DNA of 18,511 nt from Armatimonadetes bacterium UBA5352. GTDB lineage: Bacteria; Armatimonadota; Zipacnadia; Zipacnadales; UBA5352. The notes under the pieces were generated by a model, which did no database searches, was not told the DNA's origin, and saw only the letters and a program-made list of their open reading frames with translations. The first letter of the stretch is position 1, and each line of letters opens with the position of its first letter. The position numbers and the translations under genes are program-made. The stretch covers positions 1 to 18,511 of the forward strand of contig DHPY01000007.1 of assembly GCA_002411015.1 (NCBI GenBank), written 5' to 3'. Of the stretch, positions 8,184 to 16,179 are shown piece after piece.

Positions 8184-8320
8184 AGGAGGGGCGGGCTTCC
8201 CTGCCCACCCAATCGGCGCCCGCAACGGCACACGGCGGGCTGGCAAGGAAGCTGTCGCCCGCGCAAGCGACGCTCGCGCTGCTTCTCCCGCCGCCTGCGG
8301 CGGGAGAAGCAGCCCCTCCT
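8184..8320. repeat. Inverted-terminus intergenic element, copy 1
   Basis: A 137-bp element bounded by AGGAGGGGC and GCCCCTCCT (9-bp perfect inverted repeat). It contains a perfect 16-bp hairpin (arms 8279-8294 and 8297-8312, loop CT). Positions 8221-8276 match 16023-16078 at about 49 of 56 bases in the same orientation, so these are two copies of one dispersed element. It has no coding capacity and no clear target-site duplication. It could be a MITE-like element mobilised in trans or a structured intergenic repeat. Confidence 0.7.
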
Positions 8321-8488
8321 GGGGCGCGGTGAAGGCGCATCTCTCTGACCGCCCGCCGATCTCTGGGATGAGTTCCAGCCTGCGGTCGTCGTCGCTCTCC
8401 CCCGTCGTCCCGAAGGGCATTCGTCTATGCCCGACGGAGAGGAGCGCCGGGGGGTGAGGCCGCCATTCACACGGCCGCGTAGCAGACG

Positions 8489-8998
8489 CTATGCCTCCGC
8501 CGCGAGCAGCATCTCCAGCAGCATCGCCTCAAGCGCGTCGAGGGCCGCGGCCACCGGCGCGCTCATCTCGGATCCGACGCCGACCGAGTCCATCTGCGGC
8601 TGCACCCCGAGCACCCACGTCTCGGCGCCCGCGTCAAGCTCAATGAAGCGCGCCATCATCTCCAGCGACGGCCGGTGCGTCACCCCGGGCGTGGGCGGCA
8701 CGTCGCGCGCGGCTACAAGGTGCAGTTCGCCGGGCTCCCCGCCGAAGTTGGTCGCATCGAGCACGATCACGATGTCGGGCCGCAGGTCGGCGGCCTTCAC
8801 CGCGTAGTCCTCCGGCAGATCGTGCGTGACGAAGACGCGCTGCGGGATGCGGTGCTCGATCCGCTCGCCCAGCCAGACGCCGAAGGCGTCATCGCCCCTC
8901 AGCTCATTACCAACACCCATCAGCACGATCTTCCGACCTGTTACAAGCTCGCCGAGGCGCGCGCGGATGTCCTTCAGATTCGCGTCAGATGGCGACAT
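8489..8998 (-). CDS. HycI/HybD-type hydrogenase maturation endopeptidase, orphan
   Basis: Predicted cytoplasmic peptidase of 169 aa, a normal length for peptidase family M52. In hydrogenase biogenesis, members cleave the C-terminus of the NiFe large subunit after nickel insertion. Visible signatures are VLMGVGNELRGDDAFG (25-40), with E32 where HybD has its nickel-sensing Glu; IVLDATNFGGEPG (78-90), with D81; and GVTHRPSL (105-112), with H108. E/D/H in this order and spacing are the family's metal ligands. An AGGAG site lies 9 nt before the ATG at 8998. The gene follows the truncated beta-helix copy by 28 nt in the same direction, so it may be co-transcribed with the array. No hydrogenase subunit or hyp gene is in the window, which makes the target unclear: it may lie elsewhere or be something else. 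Confidence 0.8.
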   Translation of the reverse strand: MSPSDANLKDIRARLGELVTGRKIVLMGVGNELRGDDAFGVWLGERIEHRIPQRVFVTHDLPEDYAVKAADLRPDIVIVLDATNFGGEPGELHLVAARDVPPTPGVTHRPSLEMMARFIELDAGAETWVLGVQPQMDSVGVGSEMSAPVAAALDALEAMLLEMLLAAEA

Positions 8999-9026
8999 AT
9001 GGCGGCTCTCCTGTCATGTAATCTCA

Positions 9027-9764
9027 TCACTGCGCCGGCACGAGCAATGTCGCTCCCGCGGGCGCGAGCAGCGGCGGGATGTTGCGCAGGTCCACGTAGT
9101 AGTCCTCCCAGCGGATCGCCGAGGGCTGGCGGATCTGCAGCGTCCAGATCTCGCCCTGGCCGACGATACGCACACCGAACTCCCGCGTGCCCTCGGGCAC
9201 GTGGAGACTCAGGTCCTTCTCCTGGCCGACGAAGTTGATCGCGCCCGCGGAGCCGTCGAGCACCAGCGGATGCGATGGATCGAGGAGCCGGACGAGATTC
9301 GAGCCGACCGACACGGAGATGCGGTAGGCGCCGGTCTCAGGCGCCACGAAGCTCACCGGAGTCTGCTGCTGGAACTCCGCGTTCAGCTCGGCGACCACAT
9401 CGCCCGAGGGCGCGGTCACCTTCACCGGCCCCTCGCTTGCCGCGATGCTGGCAAGCTGCATGTGGTTGACGGTGAAGCTCACGGCCTCGCCCTCGCGCGC
9501 GTAGAGGAGGAACTGGCCGGCCTTGCGCACGATCGGCCAGGTGATACCGGTCGCAGCCGCGGGCGAGTCGAGCACCAGCGGCACGAGGCTCTGCGGATCA
9601 ACCGGCAGCAGCCGAAGCTGCTTGACCCTGATGACCGGCATCCACTTCGCGAGGACCTCCTCGGTCAGCTCGACGTTCGTCGGTGTGCCGCCCGGGTCCA
9701 TGAGGATCAGGTTGCCGGTGATGTCGCGGATCTCGATCCCGCCGCCCTGGTCGATGTAGGCCAT
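9027..9764 (-). pseudogene. Truncated fifth beta-helix paralogue (P5), C-terminal remnant
   Basis: This 245-aa frame matches only the C-terminal ~280 residues of the neighbouring ~660-aa beta-helix proteins, most closely P2: compare MAYIDQGG, ITGNLILMD and WEDYYVDLRNIPPLL with MAYLDYGG, VTGNLILID and WEDFYVDLRGIPPLL. It lacks the signal peptide and the whole helix region (about 380 residues). Relative to P2 it also lacks about 35-40 residues between FGVRIVGQG and EIWTLQ. Similarity continues a few codons upstream of the ATG (ADRRVNP against TDTRVEKP), showing that the ATG is an internal Met. No ribosome binding site precedes it, and P4 stops only 16 nt upstream. Best read as a deletion remnant. 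Alternatively it could be a stand-alone beta-sandwich translated by coupling with P4, but it would lack an export signal. Confidence 0.75.
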
Positions 9765-9780
9765 CGGGTTGACACGCCGA

Positions 9781-11763
9781 TCAGCGCGGCTTGAGCAGCG
9801 CCTCGGCCGACGGCGCGAACAGAGGCGGAACGCCCCTCAGCTCCAGCATGTAGTCCTCGAAGCCGACCTCGGTCGGGCGCGCCAGCTCGACGCTCCAGGC
9901 GCCGCCCGCAGGGTTCTCGACCGAGATCATCCGCGCCGCGGTGACGTTGTCGAGCTCCTCGACCGGCTCCCCCGCCGGGTTGTAGAGCGTGGCCTTAACG
10001 CCCTCGCCCGGGTTCTCGCCGTAGAGGACCACGCCGAACTGCTCGATGCCCTCCGGGACCCAGAAGTACAGGACGCCAGTGGTGTTATGGAGCTGCACGG
10101 GCGCGTCCTCAGTTGAGAGATTGACCGGGTTGGAGCTGGCGGTAACCTGCAACTGGTTGCGCCCGGGCGCCACCATAGCGCGGTACAGGCCGCTCTCAGG
10201 CGCGGTGAAGCCGACCTCCGCCTCCTCGCCGAAGGGCAGCTCGCCGGCCTCGATCGTCGCGCCCGAGGGGGCCACGACGCTCACGGGCATGGTCTCGCCG
10301 GTCAGCCGCGCGATCTGCAGATAGGCCATGCTCATGCGCACCTCATCGCCCGCCTCCGCGTAGACCACCGGTGTCACCTCGCGCCGGATGCGGAACCCGC
10401 TGAAGGAGTAGGCCTCCGCCGGAGCGTCGGGCTGAACCGGAGCCAGATCGAGGCCCTCGAGAGCCACGCGCGGGACATCCGGCGCCTCGTAGACCGGCAT
10501 CCATGACGCCACCAGTTCCTCGGTGAGCGTGATCGGCGTCTGCTGCCCGTTGCGCTCAAGGATGATCGTGCCGGTGAGATCGCGGAAGTTCACGCCAAGT
10601 TCGTGGCTCTGGCCCGCGATCGGGTTGCGGTCGGTGTCATCGCGGATCAGGACGTTCTCGAAACGCACGCCGCCTGCGTCGCGCAGCGCACCCGGCCGCG
10701 CGATCAGTGTCACCGGCGAGACATTCGCCTGCCCCACCGCAGCGTCGATGATCGCGCAGTTCTCGAAGCGCACCTCGGCGCCATCCGTGGGTTTGTCGCG
10801 GATCAGCACGCCGTTCGACCGCCCCTCGGCGAAGAGGCAGTCCACGAACTCGATCAGCCCGCCGACCGCGGTGTCTTCCGTATTCCCGGTGGTGATGTGC
10901 ATGCTCGAGCCGCGGTCGGCCAGCGAGCGGCAGTTCTCGACGCGGATCGAGACATCGTCCGAATCAGCGTGCAGGTTCGGGATGTAGAAGATGTAGCCGC
11001 CGCCCACGTTGTTCTCGGTGCGGCAGTTGCGCATAACCACGTTCACGAGCTTCTCCCGAGCACCGTTGGGCTCGAAGTCGATGCCCGCCTGCGGCGCGGT
11101 CCCGGCGGTGTTGCTCATCACCGTGCTCTCGATCAGCAGGTTCTCGGCGGTGATGACGCTGATCCCCTGGCGGTAGTTGCGGTCGCAGACGACGTCGCGG
11201 ATCTGCACGTTGGCGTTCGTGGCCGACTCCGGCCCTGCGCCGAGATAGATGCCGTCGCCGCCGCTCTCAGTGAGCAGCAGGCCGAGGATGCTGATGTTGC
11301 TGGCGCCACGCATGTTGATAACGTGCCGCCACTCGGCCTTTGTGTAGAGGTCGGGATTGTCGTAGTCATCGCGCCACATCCGCATGGTCGCGCCGTACCC
11401 ACTGAGGGTGACGTTCTCGACCGAGAGGATGTTGATCATCGCGTCCTTCGGCTCAACATAGTCCCCGCGCTTCGCGAGGATCTCGCAGCCCTCCTCGAAG
11501 ACGATCTCCTGGTTGCTCGCGAGGAAGAGCGGGCTCACGATCCACGGCCTGCCCATGTTCTCCACGATCAGCTTCCGCGCGCCCGAGCTGATCGCCGCCT
11601 GCAGCGCCTCGGTCGCATCCTCCTCGTCAAAGCCCCACCAGGCCGCGTGGGCCTCCGTGATCTCACCGGCGGCTACCCGGTCGATCATCTCCTGGTTGAC
11701 CTGAGCGCTCGCTGCGCTCGCAATGAGCGCCAGCAGCGCAGCAACTGCGGTTAGCCGTCGCAT
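9781..11763 (-). CDS. Secreted right-handed beta-helix protein P4 (pectate-lyase-3-like)
   Basis: Exported protein of 660 aa, last intact member of the tandem family. Signal peptide residues 1-20 end at ASA|QVN. GGAGG lies 6 nt before the ATG. WWGFDEEDATEALQAAI (42-58) matches the opening of pectate-lyase-3-type helices, where Asp-rich GxxxDD.TxALQxAI marks the N-cap. About ten beta-helix coils follow to residue ~390, with stacked NC or DC turns (MRNC, VENC, FVDC, FENC). SGGDGIYLG (167-175), NYRQGISVI (196-204) and AGIDFEPN (226-233) put conserved acids on one stretch of successive coils, a likely substrate groove. Residues ~450-645 form beta-sandwich domain(s) with APESGLY and YFWVPEGIEQFGV, which resemble bacterial pre-peptidase C-terminal-like folds. 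Probably a polysaccharide lyase, epimerase or glycosidase, but no catalytic assignment is possible. A hairpin after P3 suggests P4 may have its own promoter. Confidence 0.78.
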   Translation of the reverse strand: MRRLTAVAALLALIASAASAQVNQEMIDRVAAGEITEAHAAWWGFDEEDATEALQAAISSGARKLIVENMGRPWIVSPLFLASNQEIVFEEGCEILAKRGDYVEPKDAMINILSVENVTLSGYGATMRMWRDDYDNPDLYTKAEWRHVINMRGASNISILGLLLTESGGDGIYLGAGPESATNANVQIRDVVCDRNYRQGISVITAENLLIESTVMSNTAGTAPQAGIDFEPNGAREKLVNVVMRNCRTENNVGGGYIFYIPNLHADSDDVSIRVENCRSLADRGSSMHITTGNTEDTAVGGLIEFVDCLFAEGRSNGVLIRDKPTDGAEVRFENCAIIDAAVGQANVSPVTLIARPGALRDAGGVRFENVLIRDDTDRNPIAGQSHELGVNFRDLTGTIILERNGQQTPITLTEELVASWMPVYEAPDVPRVALEGLDLAPVQPDAPAEAYSFSGFRIRREVTPVVYAEAGDEVRMSMAYLQIARLTGETMPVSVVAPSGATIEAGELPFGEEAEVGFTAPESGLYRAMVAPGRNQLQVTASSNPVNLSTEDAPVQLHNTTGVLYFWVPEGIEQFGVVLYGENPGEGVKATLYNPAGEPVEELDNVTAARMISVENPAGGAWSVELARPTEVGFEDYMLELRGVPPLFAPSAEALLKPR

Positions 11764-11854
11764 AGCAGACCTCCGTGCATGAATTCCTGTGACTGCTCCG
11801 ATGATTCTCCGCCGATGGCCGAATTGCCTCCCGGCAGCAAGCGTACATGAAACG

Positions 11855-11881
11855 GCCGGGCGACAGCGACTGCCGCCCGGC
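11855..11881 (-). terminator. Candidate terminator hairpin after P3
   Basis: Arms GCCGGGCG (11855-11862) and CGCCCGGC (11874-11881) make a perfect 8-bp GC stem with an 11-nt loop, starting 23 nt after the P3 stop. On the minus strand it is followed by CGTTTCATGT, a weak U-rich tail, so termination would be inefficient at best. It is the only terminator-like structure inside the array. Confidence 0.45.
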
Positions 11882-11904
11882 GGTGGTGCTGCGTCTGACA
11901 GAGG

Positions 11905-13905
11905 TCAGCGGGGCATCAGCAGCGCCTCAGGTGAGGGCGCGAGCAGCGGCGGGATGCCGCGAACCGAGATCGAGTGGTCCTCGAAGTACAGCTCGGTCGG
12001 TCGCGAGACCTCAATCCGCCACGCCTCGCCCTGTGAGGGCCGGTCGAGCACGCCGCGCAGCAGCACCGCGCCGCTCGCGTCGTCCTCGTCCTGCACCAGA
12101 TCGCCAGCGGGGTTGTAGAGCGCGGCGCGCACGCCCTCGCCGCCGCCTCCGCCGCTCGCGACGATGCCGAACTCCGTGGTGCCCTCCGGCACCCAGACAT
12201 AGAGAGTGCCTCCGCCGGAGATGAGCTGGATCGGCCCGTCATCGGCCGCGAGGTTTAGCGGATGGCTGCTGGACGTGAAGGTCATCCGGTTCCCGCCCGG
12301 TGCCGCGTACAGCTCGTACAGGCCGGTCTCAGGAGCCGTGAAGCGCACCTCACCCTCGCCCTGGAACGGGATCTGGCAGACCGTGAGTTCCTCGCCGGAG
12401 GGCGAGGTGACGGTGACCGGCGCGGTATCGCCGCCGTTGCGGCCGACCTGCGCGTACGCCGCGGTCACAAGGACCTCATCGCCCGCCTCGGCGTAGAGCA
12501 TCGCTCTGCCACTGCGGCGGATGTAGAAGCCCTTCGGCGCGAGCAGAGCATCGGCCGGCCGGTCGGCGACCACCGGAACGTACTCGAAGTCCTGGAGCCG
12601 CACCAGCGGGACCGTGAGGACGTCCGACTTCGGGGCCCACTGCTCCAGCGCCTCCGGCGTCAGCTCGATCTCCGTCTGCTCGCCGTTGCGCTCGATGACC
12701 AGCGTGCCGCGCACACCGACGAGGTTGATCCCGATGGACTGGCTGGAGTAGGAGATCGGCTCACGCTCGATCGGGTCGCGGAGGACGAGCCGCCCAAGGT
12801 CCACGCCGCCTATATCCTGCACCGCGCGTCCCCGGGCGGTGAAGACGATCGGCGAGGCCTCCGGGTTGTTCGGCACGGGGTTCTCGACCACGCAGTTCTC
12901 GAAGCTGATCTCAAGCCCGCCCTCGGCCGGGTTGTCGCCGATCATGATCGCGTCGGTGGACGAGCCGACGAACTGCGTGTTGACGAAGCGAACAAAGCCG
13001 CCGACCGCGTCGCCGGGGCCGTTGGCGGTGATGACGCGCGCACCGGAGCGGTCGTTGACCGAGCGGCAGTCCTCGATGGTGACGGAGACATCGGCGCTGT
13101 CAGCGTTCAGGTTCGGCAGGTAGAACTCGTAGCCGTCGCCCTCGTTGTTCTCGGTCACGCAGTTGCGCATGACCACGTTGACGACCTTCTCCTCCGGGTG
13201 GTTGGGCTCGAAGTCGATCCCCGCCGCCGGCGGTGTCCCGGCCGTGTTGCTCATGATCGTGTCCTCGATCAGCAGGTTCTCGGCCGTGATGATCGAGATC
13301 CCCTGCCGGTAGTTCTTGTCGAGGACCACGTCGCGGAGGGTGGTGTTGCGGTTGCCCGCGCCACCCGCGCCGAAGTAGATCCCGTCCCCGCCGCTCTCAG
13401 CGAGCGTCAGGCCAAGGATGGTGACGTTGTTGGTGTCGCGCAGCGTGAGGCAGTGCCGCCACTCGGCCTTCGTGTAAAGCTCCGGGTTATCATAGTCCTC
13501 GCGCCACATCCGCCAGATGGCGTTGTAGCCTGTGATGGTCACGTTCTCCACGCCGCGCGCGGTGACCAGCGACGCGTTCGTGTCCTTGAACTCGCCGCGC
13601 TTCGCGAGAAGCTCGCAGCCTTCCTCGAACACGATCTCCTGATTGCTCGCGAGCGTGATGGGCGTCACGATCCAGGGCTTGCCCATGTTCTCGACGATGA
13701 GCTTCGGCGCGCCTGAGTTGATCGCGGCCTGCAGCGCGTCCGTCGCGTCCTCCTCATCGAAGCCCCACCACGAAGCACGGGCCTCCGTGACCTCACCCGC
13801 GGCCACCTTCGCAATCATCTCCTGGTTGACCTGTGCCGTCGCACCACAGCCGACGAGGGCGGTGATGAGTCCGGCGAGTGCTGCAGTGATAGCGAGACTG
13901 CGCAT
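11905..13905 (-). CDS. Beta-helix protein P3 with lipoprotein-like signal
   Basis: Paralogue of P4, 666 aa from the ATG at 13905; an ATG one codon upstream (13908) sits only 3 nt from the AGGAGG. The mature start QVNQEM is shared with the family, but the leader is four residues longer and contains ALVGC (16-20), a good lipobox. P3 may therefore be lipid-anchored while its siblings are released; cleavage at ATA|QVN by signal peptidase I is the alternative. FDEEDATDALQAAI (49-62), SGGDGIYFG (171-179), NYRQGISII (198-206) and AGIDFEPN (228-235) are conserved, as are the NC turns. The C-terminal beta-sandwich carries FTAPETGLY and LYVWVPEGTTEFG. It begins 39 nt after the P2 stop, so the two are very likely co-transcribed. 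Role inferred as binding or cleaving an extracellular polysaccharide; substrate unknown. Confidence 0.78.
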   Translation of the reverse strand: MRSLAITAALAGLITALVGCGATAQVNQEMIAKVAAGEVTEARASWWGFDEEDATDALQAAINSGAPKLIVENMGKPWIVTPITLASNQEIVFEEGCELLAKRGEFKDTNASLVTARGVENVTITGYNAIWRMWREDYDNPELYTKAEWRHCLTLRDTNNVTILGLTLAESGGDGIYFGAGGAGNRNTTLRDVVLDKNYRQGISIITAENLLIEDTIMSNTAGTPPAAGIDFEPNHPEEKVVNVVMRNCVTENNEGDGYEFYLPNLNADSADVSVTIEDCRSVNDRSGARVITANGPGDAVGGFVRFVNTQFVGSSTDAIMIGDNPAEGGLEISFENCVVENPVPNNPEASPIVFTARGRAVQDIGGVDLGRLVLRDPIEREPISYSSQSIGINLVGVRGTLVIERNGEQTEIELTPEALEQWAPKSDVLTVPLVRLQDFEYVPVVADRPADALLAPKGFYIRRSGRAMLYAEAGDEVLVTAAYAQVGRNGGDTAPVTVTSPSGEELTVCQIPFQGEGEVRFTAPETGLYELYAAPGGNRMTFTSSSHPLNLAADDGPIQLISGGGTLYVWVPEGTTEFGIVASGGGGGEGVRAALYNPAGDLVQDEDDASGAVLLRGVLDRPSQGEAWRIEVSRPTELYFEDHSISVRGIPPLLAPSPEALLMPR

Positions 13906-13910
13906 CATGT

Positions 13911-13917
13911 ACCTCCT
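13911..13917 (-). promoter_or_regulatory. Ribosome binding site of P3
   Basis: AGGAGGT on the minus strand. The AGGAGG core lies 3 nt from an ATG at 13908 and 6 nt from the ATG at 13905. The spacing, and the MR start shared with P2 and P4, favour 13905. Confidence 0.6.
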
Positions 13918-13944
13918 GGTCCTGCTCTCATGTTGTGTGACAGC

Positions 13945-15927
13945 TTACTGCTCCGCAACCACCAGCAGCCGCGCGCCGCTCGGCGTCAGCAGCGGCGGGA
14001 TACCACGCAGGTCCACGTAAAAGTCCTCCCAGGCGGCGTTGCCCGGCTGCTCGGTGCGCAGCGCCCAGACCTCACCCTCCGACGGCTCCGCTAGCTCGAC
14101 CTCGAACTGGTAGGTCTGCACCAGGTTGTCGGTGGTGCCGAAGACCTCGCCATTCGGGCGCATGAGCGTGGCCTTCACGCCTTCGCCAACACCCTCGCCC
14201 CACATCCGCACGCCAAAGAGCGTGGCGCCCTTCGGCACGTAGAACGAAAGCTCGCCCGCGTACTGCATGAAGCGAACCTCGTTCCCGGCGCCCGTGAGCG
14301 CCATCGGGTGCGACCAGTCCGACAGGCGCATCTTGTTCCCGCCACCATCGGCGGTTACGAGGTACGCGCCAGTCTCGGGGGCCGTGAAGCTGATCTGCGT
14401 CGGCTCCTCGAAAGGCACCGTTTCCTCCAGCACCACTTCGCCTGAGGGCGCGGTCACCGTTACCGGCATCTCCGCGGCCGCGTAGTTGCCAACCTGCTGT
14501 GTCTCCGCGGCGAAACTGACCTCATCGCCCGCCTCGGCGTAGACGAAGAAGCTCCCAACCCGCCGCTGCCACGGCCAGACCGGCTCCTGCGCGGCAGGCT
14601 CCGCCTCCAGCGGCACGAGCGTCGCGCCCTCAAGGCTCAGGCGCTCGATCGCGCGAAGCTGGATCTGCGGCATCCACTCGGCGAGGATCTCGGGCGTAAG
14701 CTGCACCCGCGTCTCGTTGCCCTCCGCATCTATGAGGATCAGGTTGCCGGTGACGTCGCTGATCGCCACCCCGCCGTAGTCGAGGTAGGCCATGGGCTTC
14801 TCGACGCGCGTATCGGTCACGCGCAGGTTGATGAACTCCGCGCCGCCCGCCGCGTCGTCGCTGCCTCGTCCGCTGCGGAAGACGATCGGCGCGATGTCGC
14901 GCTTGCCGGTGTTGGCGAGCGAGCAATCCACGAAGCGCACGAAGCCCTGCTCGGCGGGCTTGGTGATGGCGATCCCGGAGCCGCCGCTGCCCTCGACACT
15001 GCAGTTGACGAATTCCGCGAGGCCACCGACGGCGGTCTCGATGGTCCCGCCTGCGTTGTACGCGAAGCCCGGTCCGGCGTCATTGACCGAGCGGCAGTTC
15101 TCAAAGCGCATGGAGATAGGCTCGGAGGTCGCGTTGAGCGGGCTGATCGCCAGCACGTAGCCGTAGCTGTTGTTGTTCTCGGTGAGGCAGTTGCGCATGG
15201 TCACGTTGACCAGCCGCTCCGCCGGGTTGTTGGGCTCGAAGTCGATCCCGGCCTGCGGCGGGGTGCCGAAGGTATTGCGCATGATCGTGTCTTCGATCAG
15301 CAGGTTCTCGGCGGTGATGACCGAGATTCCCTGGCGGTAGTTGTCGTCGCAGATGACATTGCGGATGGTGATGTCCGTGTTCGTGGAGCCATCCGGGCCG
15401 GTGCCGAGGTAGATGCCGTCGCCGCCGCTGCTCATCAGCGTGAGGCCGTCAACCTCGATGTTGCGCGCCCCGCGCAGCGACAGGCAGTGCCGCCACTCGG
15501 CCTTCGCGTAGAGCTCCGGATTGTCGTAGTCCTCTTTCCACATCCGGAAGGTCGCGCCGGGGCCCCGCAGCACCACGTTCTCCACATCGTACGCGGTCAT
15601 CAGCGTCGCGTTCGTCTCCTTATACTCGCCTCGCTTCGCGAGAAGCTCGCAGCCCTCCTCGAAGGTGATCTCCTGGTTGCTCGCGAGGAGCAGCGGCCGC
15701 ACGATCCACGGCCGGCCCATGTTCTCCACGAGCAGCTTCGGCGCGCCGGAGTTGATCGCGGCCTGCAGCGCGTCCGTCGCGTCCTCCTCATCAAAGCCCC
15801 ACCACGACGCGTGCGCCTCAGTGATCTCCCCCGCGAGGCAGCGGTTGATCATCTCCTGGTTCACCTGGCAGATCGCGCTGCCCGCGACAAGCACAAGCAG
15901 CACGGCAGTAATCGCCATCGTTCGCAT
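13945..15927 (-). CDS. Secreted right-handed beta-helix protein P2
   Basis: Paralogue of 660 aa. The start at 15927 is chosen over an ATG two codons upstream (15933) because AGGAGG lies 8 nt from 15927 but only 2 nt from 15933, and because the leader then begins MRTMAI as in its siblings. Signal peptide 1-20 ends in the unusual GSAIC|QVN: Cys sits at -1, and the sequence is not a proper lipobox. FDEEDATDALQAAI (45-58), SGGDGIYLG (167-175), NYRQGISVI (196-204) and AGIDFEPN (226-233) are all present. The C-terminal part has FTAPETGAY and LSFYVPKGATLFGV and ends WEDFYVDLRGIPPLL, closely matching the P5 remnant. So P5 and P2 descend from one duplication, separate from P3/P4. The function is probably the same catalytic scaffold with a different substrate preference; this is inference. 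Confidence 0.78.
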   Translation of the reverse strand: MRTMAITAVLLVLVAGSAICQVNQEMINRCLAGEITEAHASWWGFDEEDATDALQAAINSGAPKLLVENMGRPWIVRPLLLASNQEITFEEGCELLAKRGEYKETNATLMTAYDVENVVLRGPGATFRMWKEDYDNPELYAKAEWRHCLSLRGARNIEVDGLTLMSSGGDGIYLGTGPDGSTNTDITIRNVICDDNYRQGISVITAENLLIEDTIMRNTFGTPPQAGIDFEPNNPAERLVNVTMRNCLTENNNSYGYVLAISPLNATSEPISMRFENCRSVNDAGPGFAYNAGGTIETAVGGLAEFVNCSVEGSGGSGIAITKPAEQGFVRFVDCSLANTGKRDIAPIVFRSGRGSDDAAGGAEFINLRVTDTRVEKPMAYLDYGGVAISDVTGNLILIDAEGNETRVQLTPEILAEWMPQIQLRAIERLSLEGATLVPLEAEPAAQEPVWPWQRRVGSFFVYAEAGDEVSFAAETQQVGNYAAAEMPVTVTAPSGEVVLEETVPFEEPTQISFTAPETGAYLVTADGGGNKMRLSDWSHPMALTGAGNEVRFMQYAGELSFYVPKGATLFGVRMWGEGVGEGVKATLMRPNGEVFGTTDNLVQTYQFEVELAEPSEGEVWALRTEQPGNAAWEDFYVDLRGIPPLLTPSGARLLVVAEQ

Positions 15928-15934
15928 CGTCATT

Positions 15935-15941
15935 ACCTCCT
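15935..15941 (-). promoter_or_regulatory. Ribosome binding site of P2
   Basis: AGGAGGT on the minus strand, followed by AATGACGATG. The core is 2 nt from the first ATG and 8 nt from the second, so the second (15927) is the likely start. Confidence 0.65.
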
Positions 15942-15967
15942 GGATGTGCGCCTTGAACGTAGTCCTT

Positions 15968-16131
15968 CAGGAGGGGCGGGCGCAGCTCGAAGAGCTGACA
16001 TTGCCCGACTGGTTCCTGAGGTCGCAACGACCAACGACGGGCTGGCAAGGAAGCTGGCGCCCTCGCAAACGACGCTCGGACGCCACTTTCCCCTCCGCCG
16101 CAAGCGGCGTCGGCGAAAGCAGCCCCTCCTG
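15968..16131. repeat. Inverted-terminus intergenic element, copy 2
   Basis: A 164-bp element filling most of the 252-bp gap between P1 and P2. Its ends, CAGGAGGGGC and GCCCCTCCTG, form a perfect 10-bp inverted repeat. It shares a ~56-bp core (16023-16078) with copy 1, including a 40-bp stretch with only three mismatches. Near the right end is an imperfect hairpin (CTTTC...CGCCGC AA GCGGCG...GAAAG), the counterpart of copy 1's perfect 16-bp stem. It has no coding capacity and no obvious target duplication. It probably interrupts or modifies the P1-P2 transcript. Confidence 0.7.
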
Positions 16132-16179
16132 GATTGTGACGGGAGCGTCTCGTGTTGCAGTACGATTCTGGAATATGCC

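Larger units (their letters stand above)
8142..8488. other. Convergent intergenic region rich in palindromes
   Basis: This 347-bp gap lies between the convergent amidohydrolase and endopeptidase genes. It holds a perfect 8-bp hairpin (8152-8171), an inverted-terminus element (8184-8320) and a smaller GGGCAT/ATGCCC hairpin (8415-8432). No credible gene is visible: open frames here are short, lack ribosome binding sites and translate the repeats. Because transcription converges here, one or more of the hairpins may end both transcripts, but none has a good T-tract. Confidence 0.6.

Noticed and set aside
8184..8320. Full insertion sequence
   Set aside because: Too short to encode a transposase and without an evident target duplication; kept only as a non-autonomous, MITE-like repeat.
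8083..8457. Small plus-strand frame across the amidohydrolase end and the intergenic repeats, and reverse frames at 7185-8470
   Set aside because: They translate palindromic repeat DNA, lack ribosome binding sites and overlap a conserved gene out of frame.
12262..13716. A 484-codon plus-strand frame (and similar long frames at 10603-11754, 15487-16545 and 3283-4188)
   Set aside because: All are antisense to well-supported genes, are rich in Arg, Val, Leu and Asp with no domain, and recur at the same place opposite each paralogue, as expected of mirrored codon usage.
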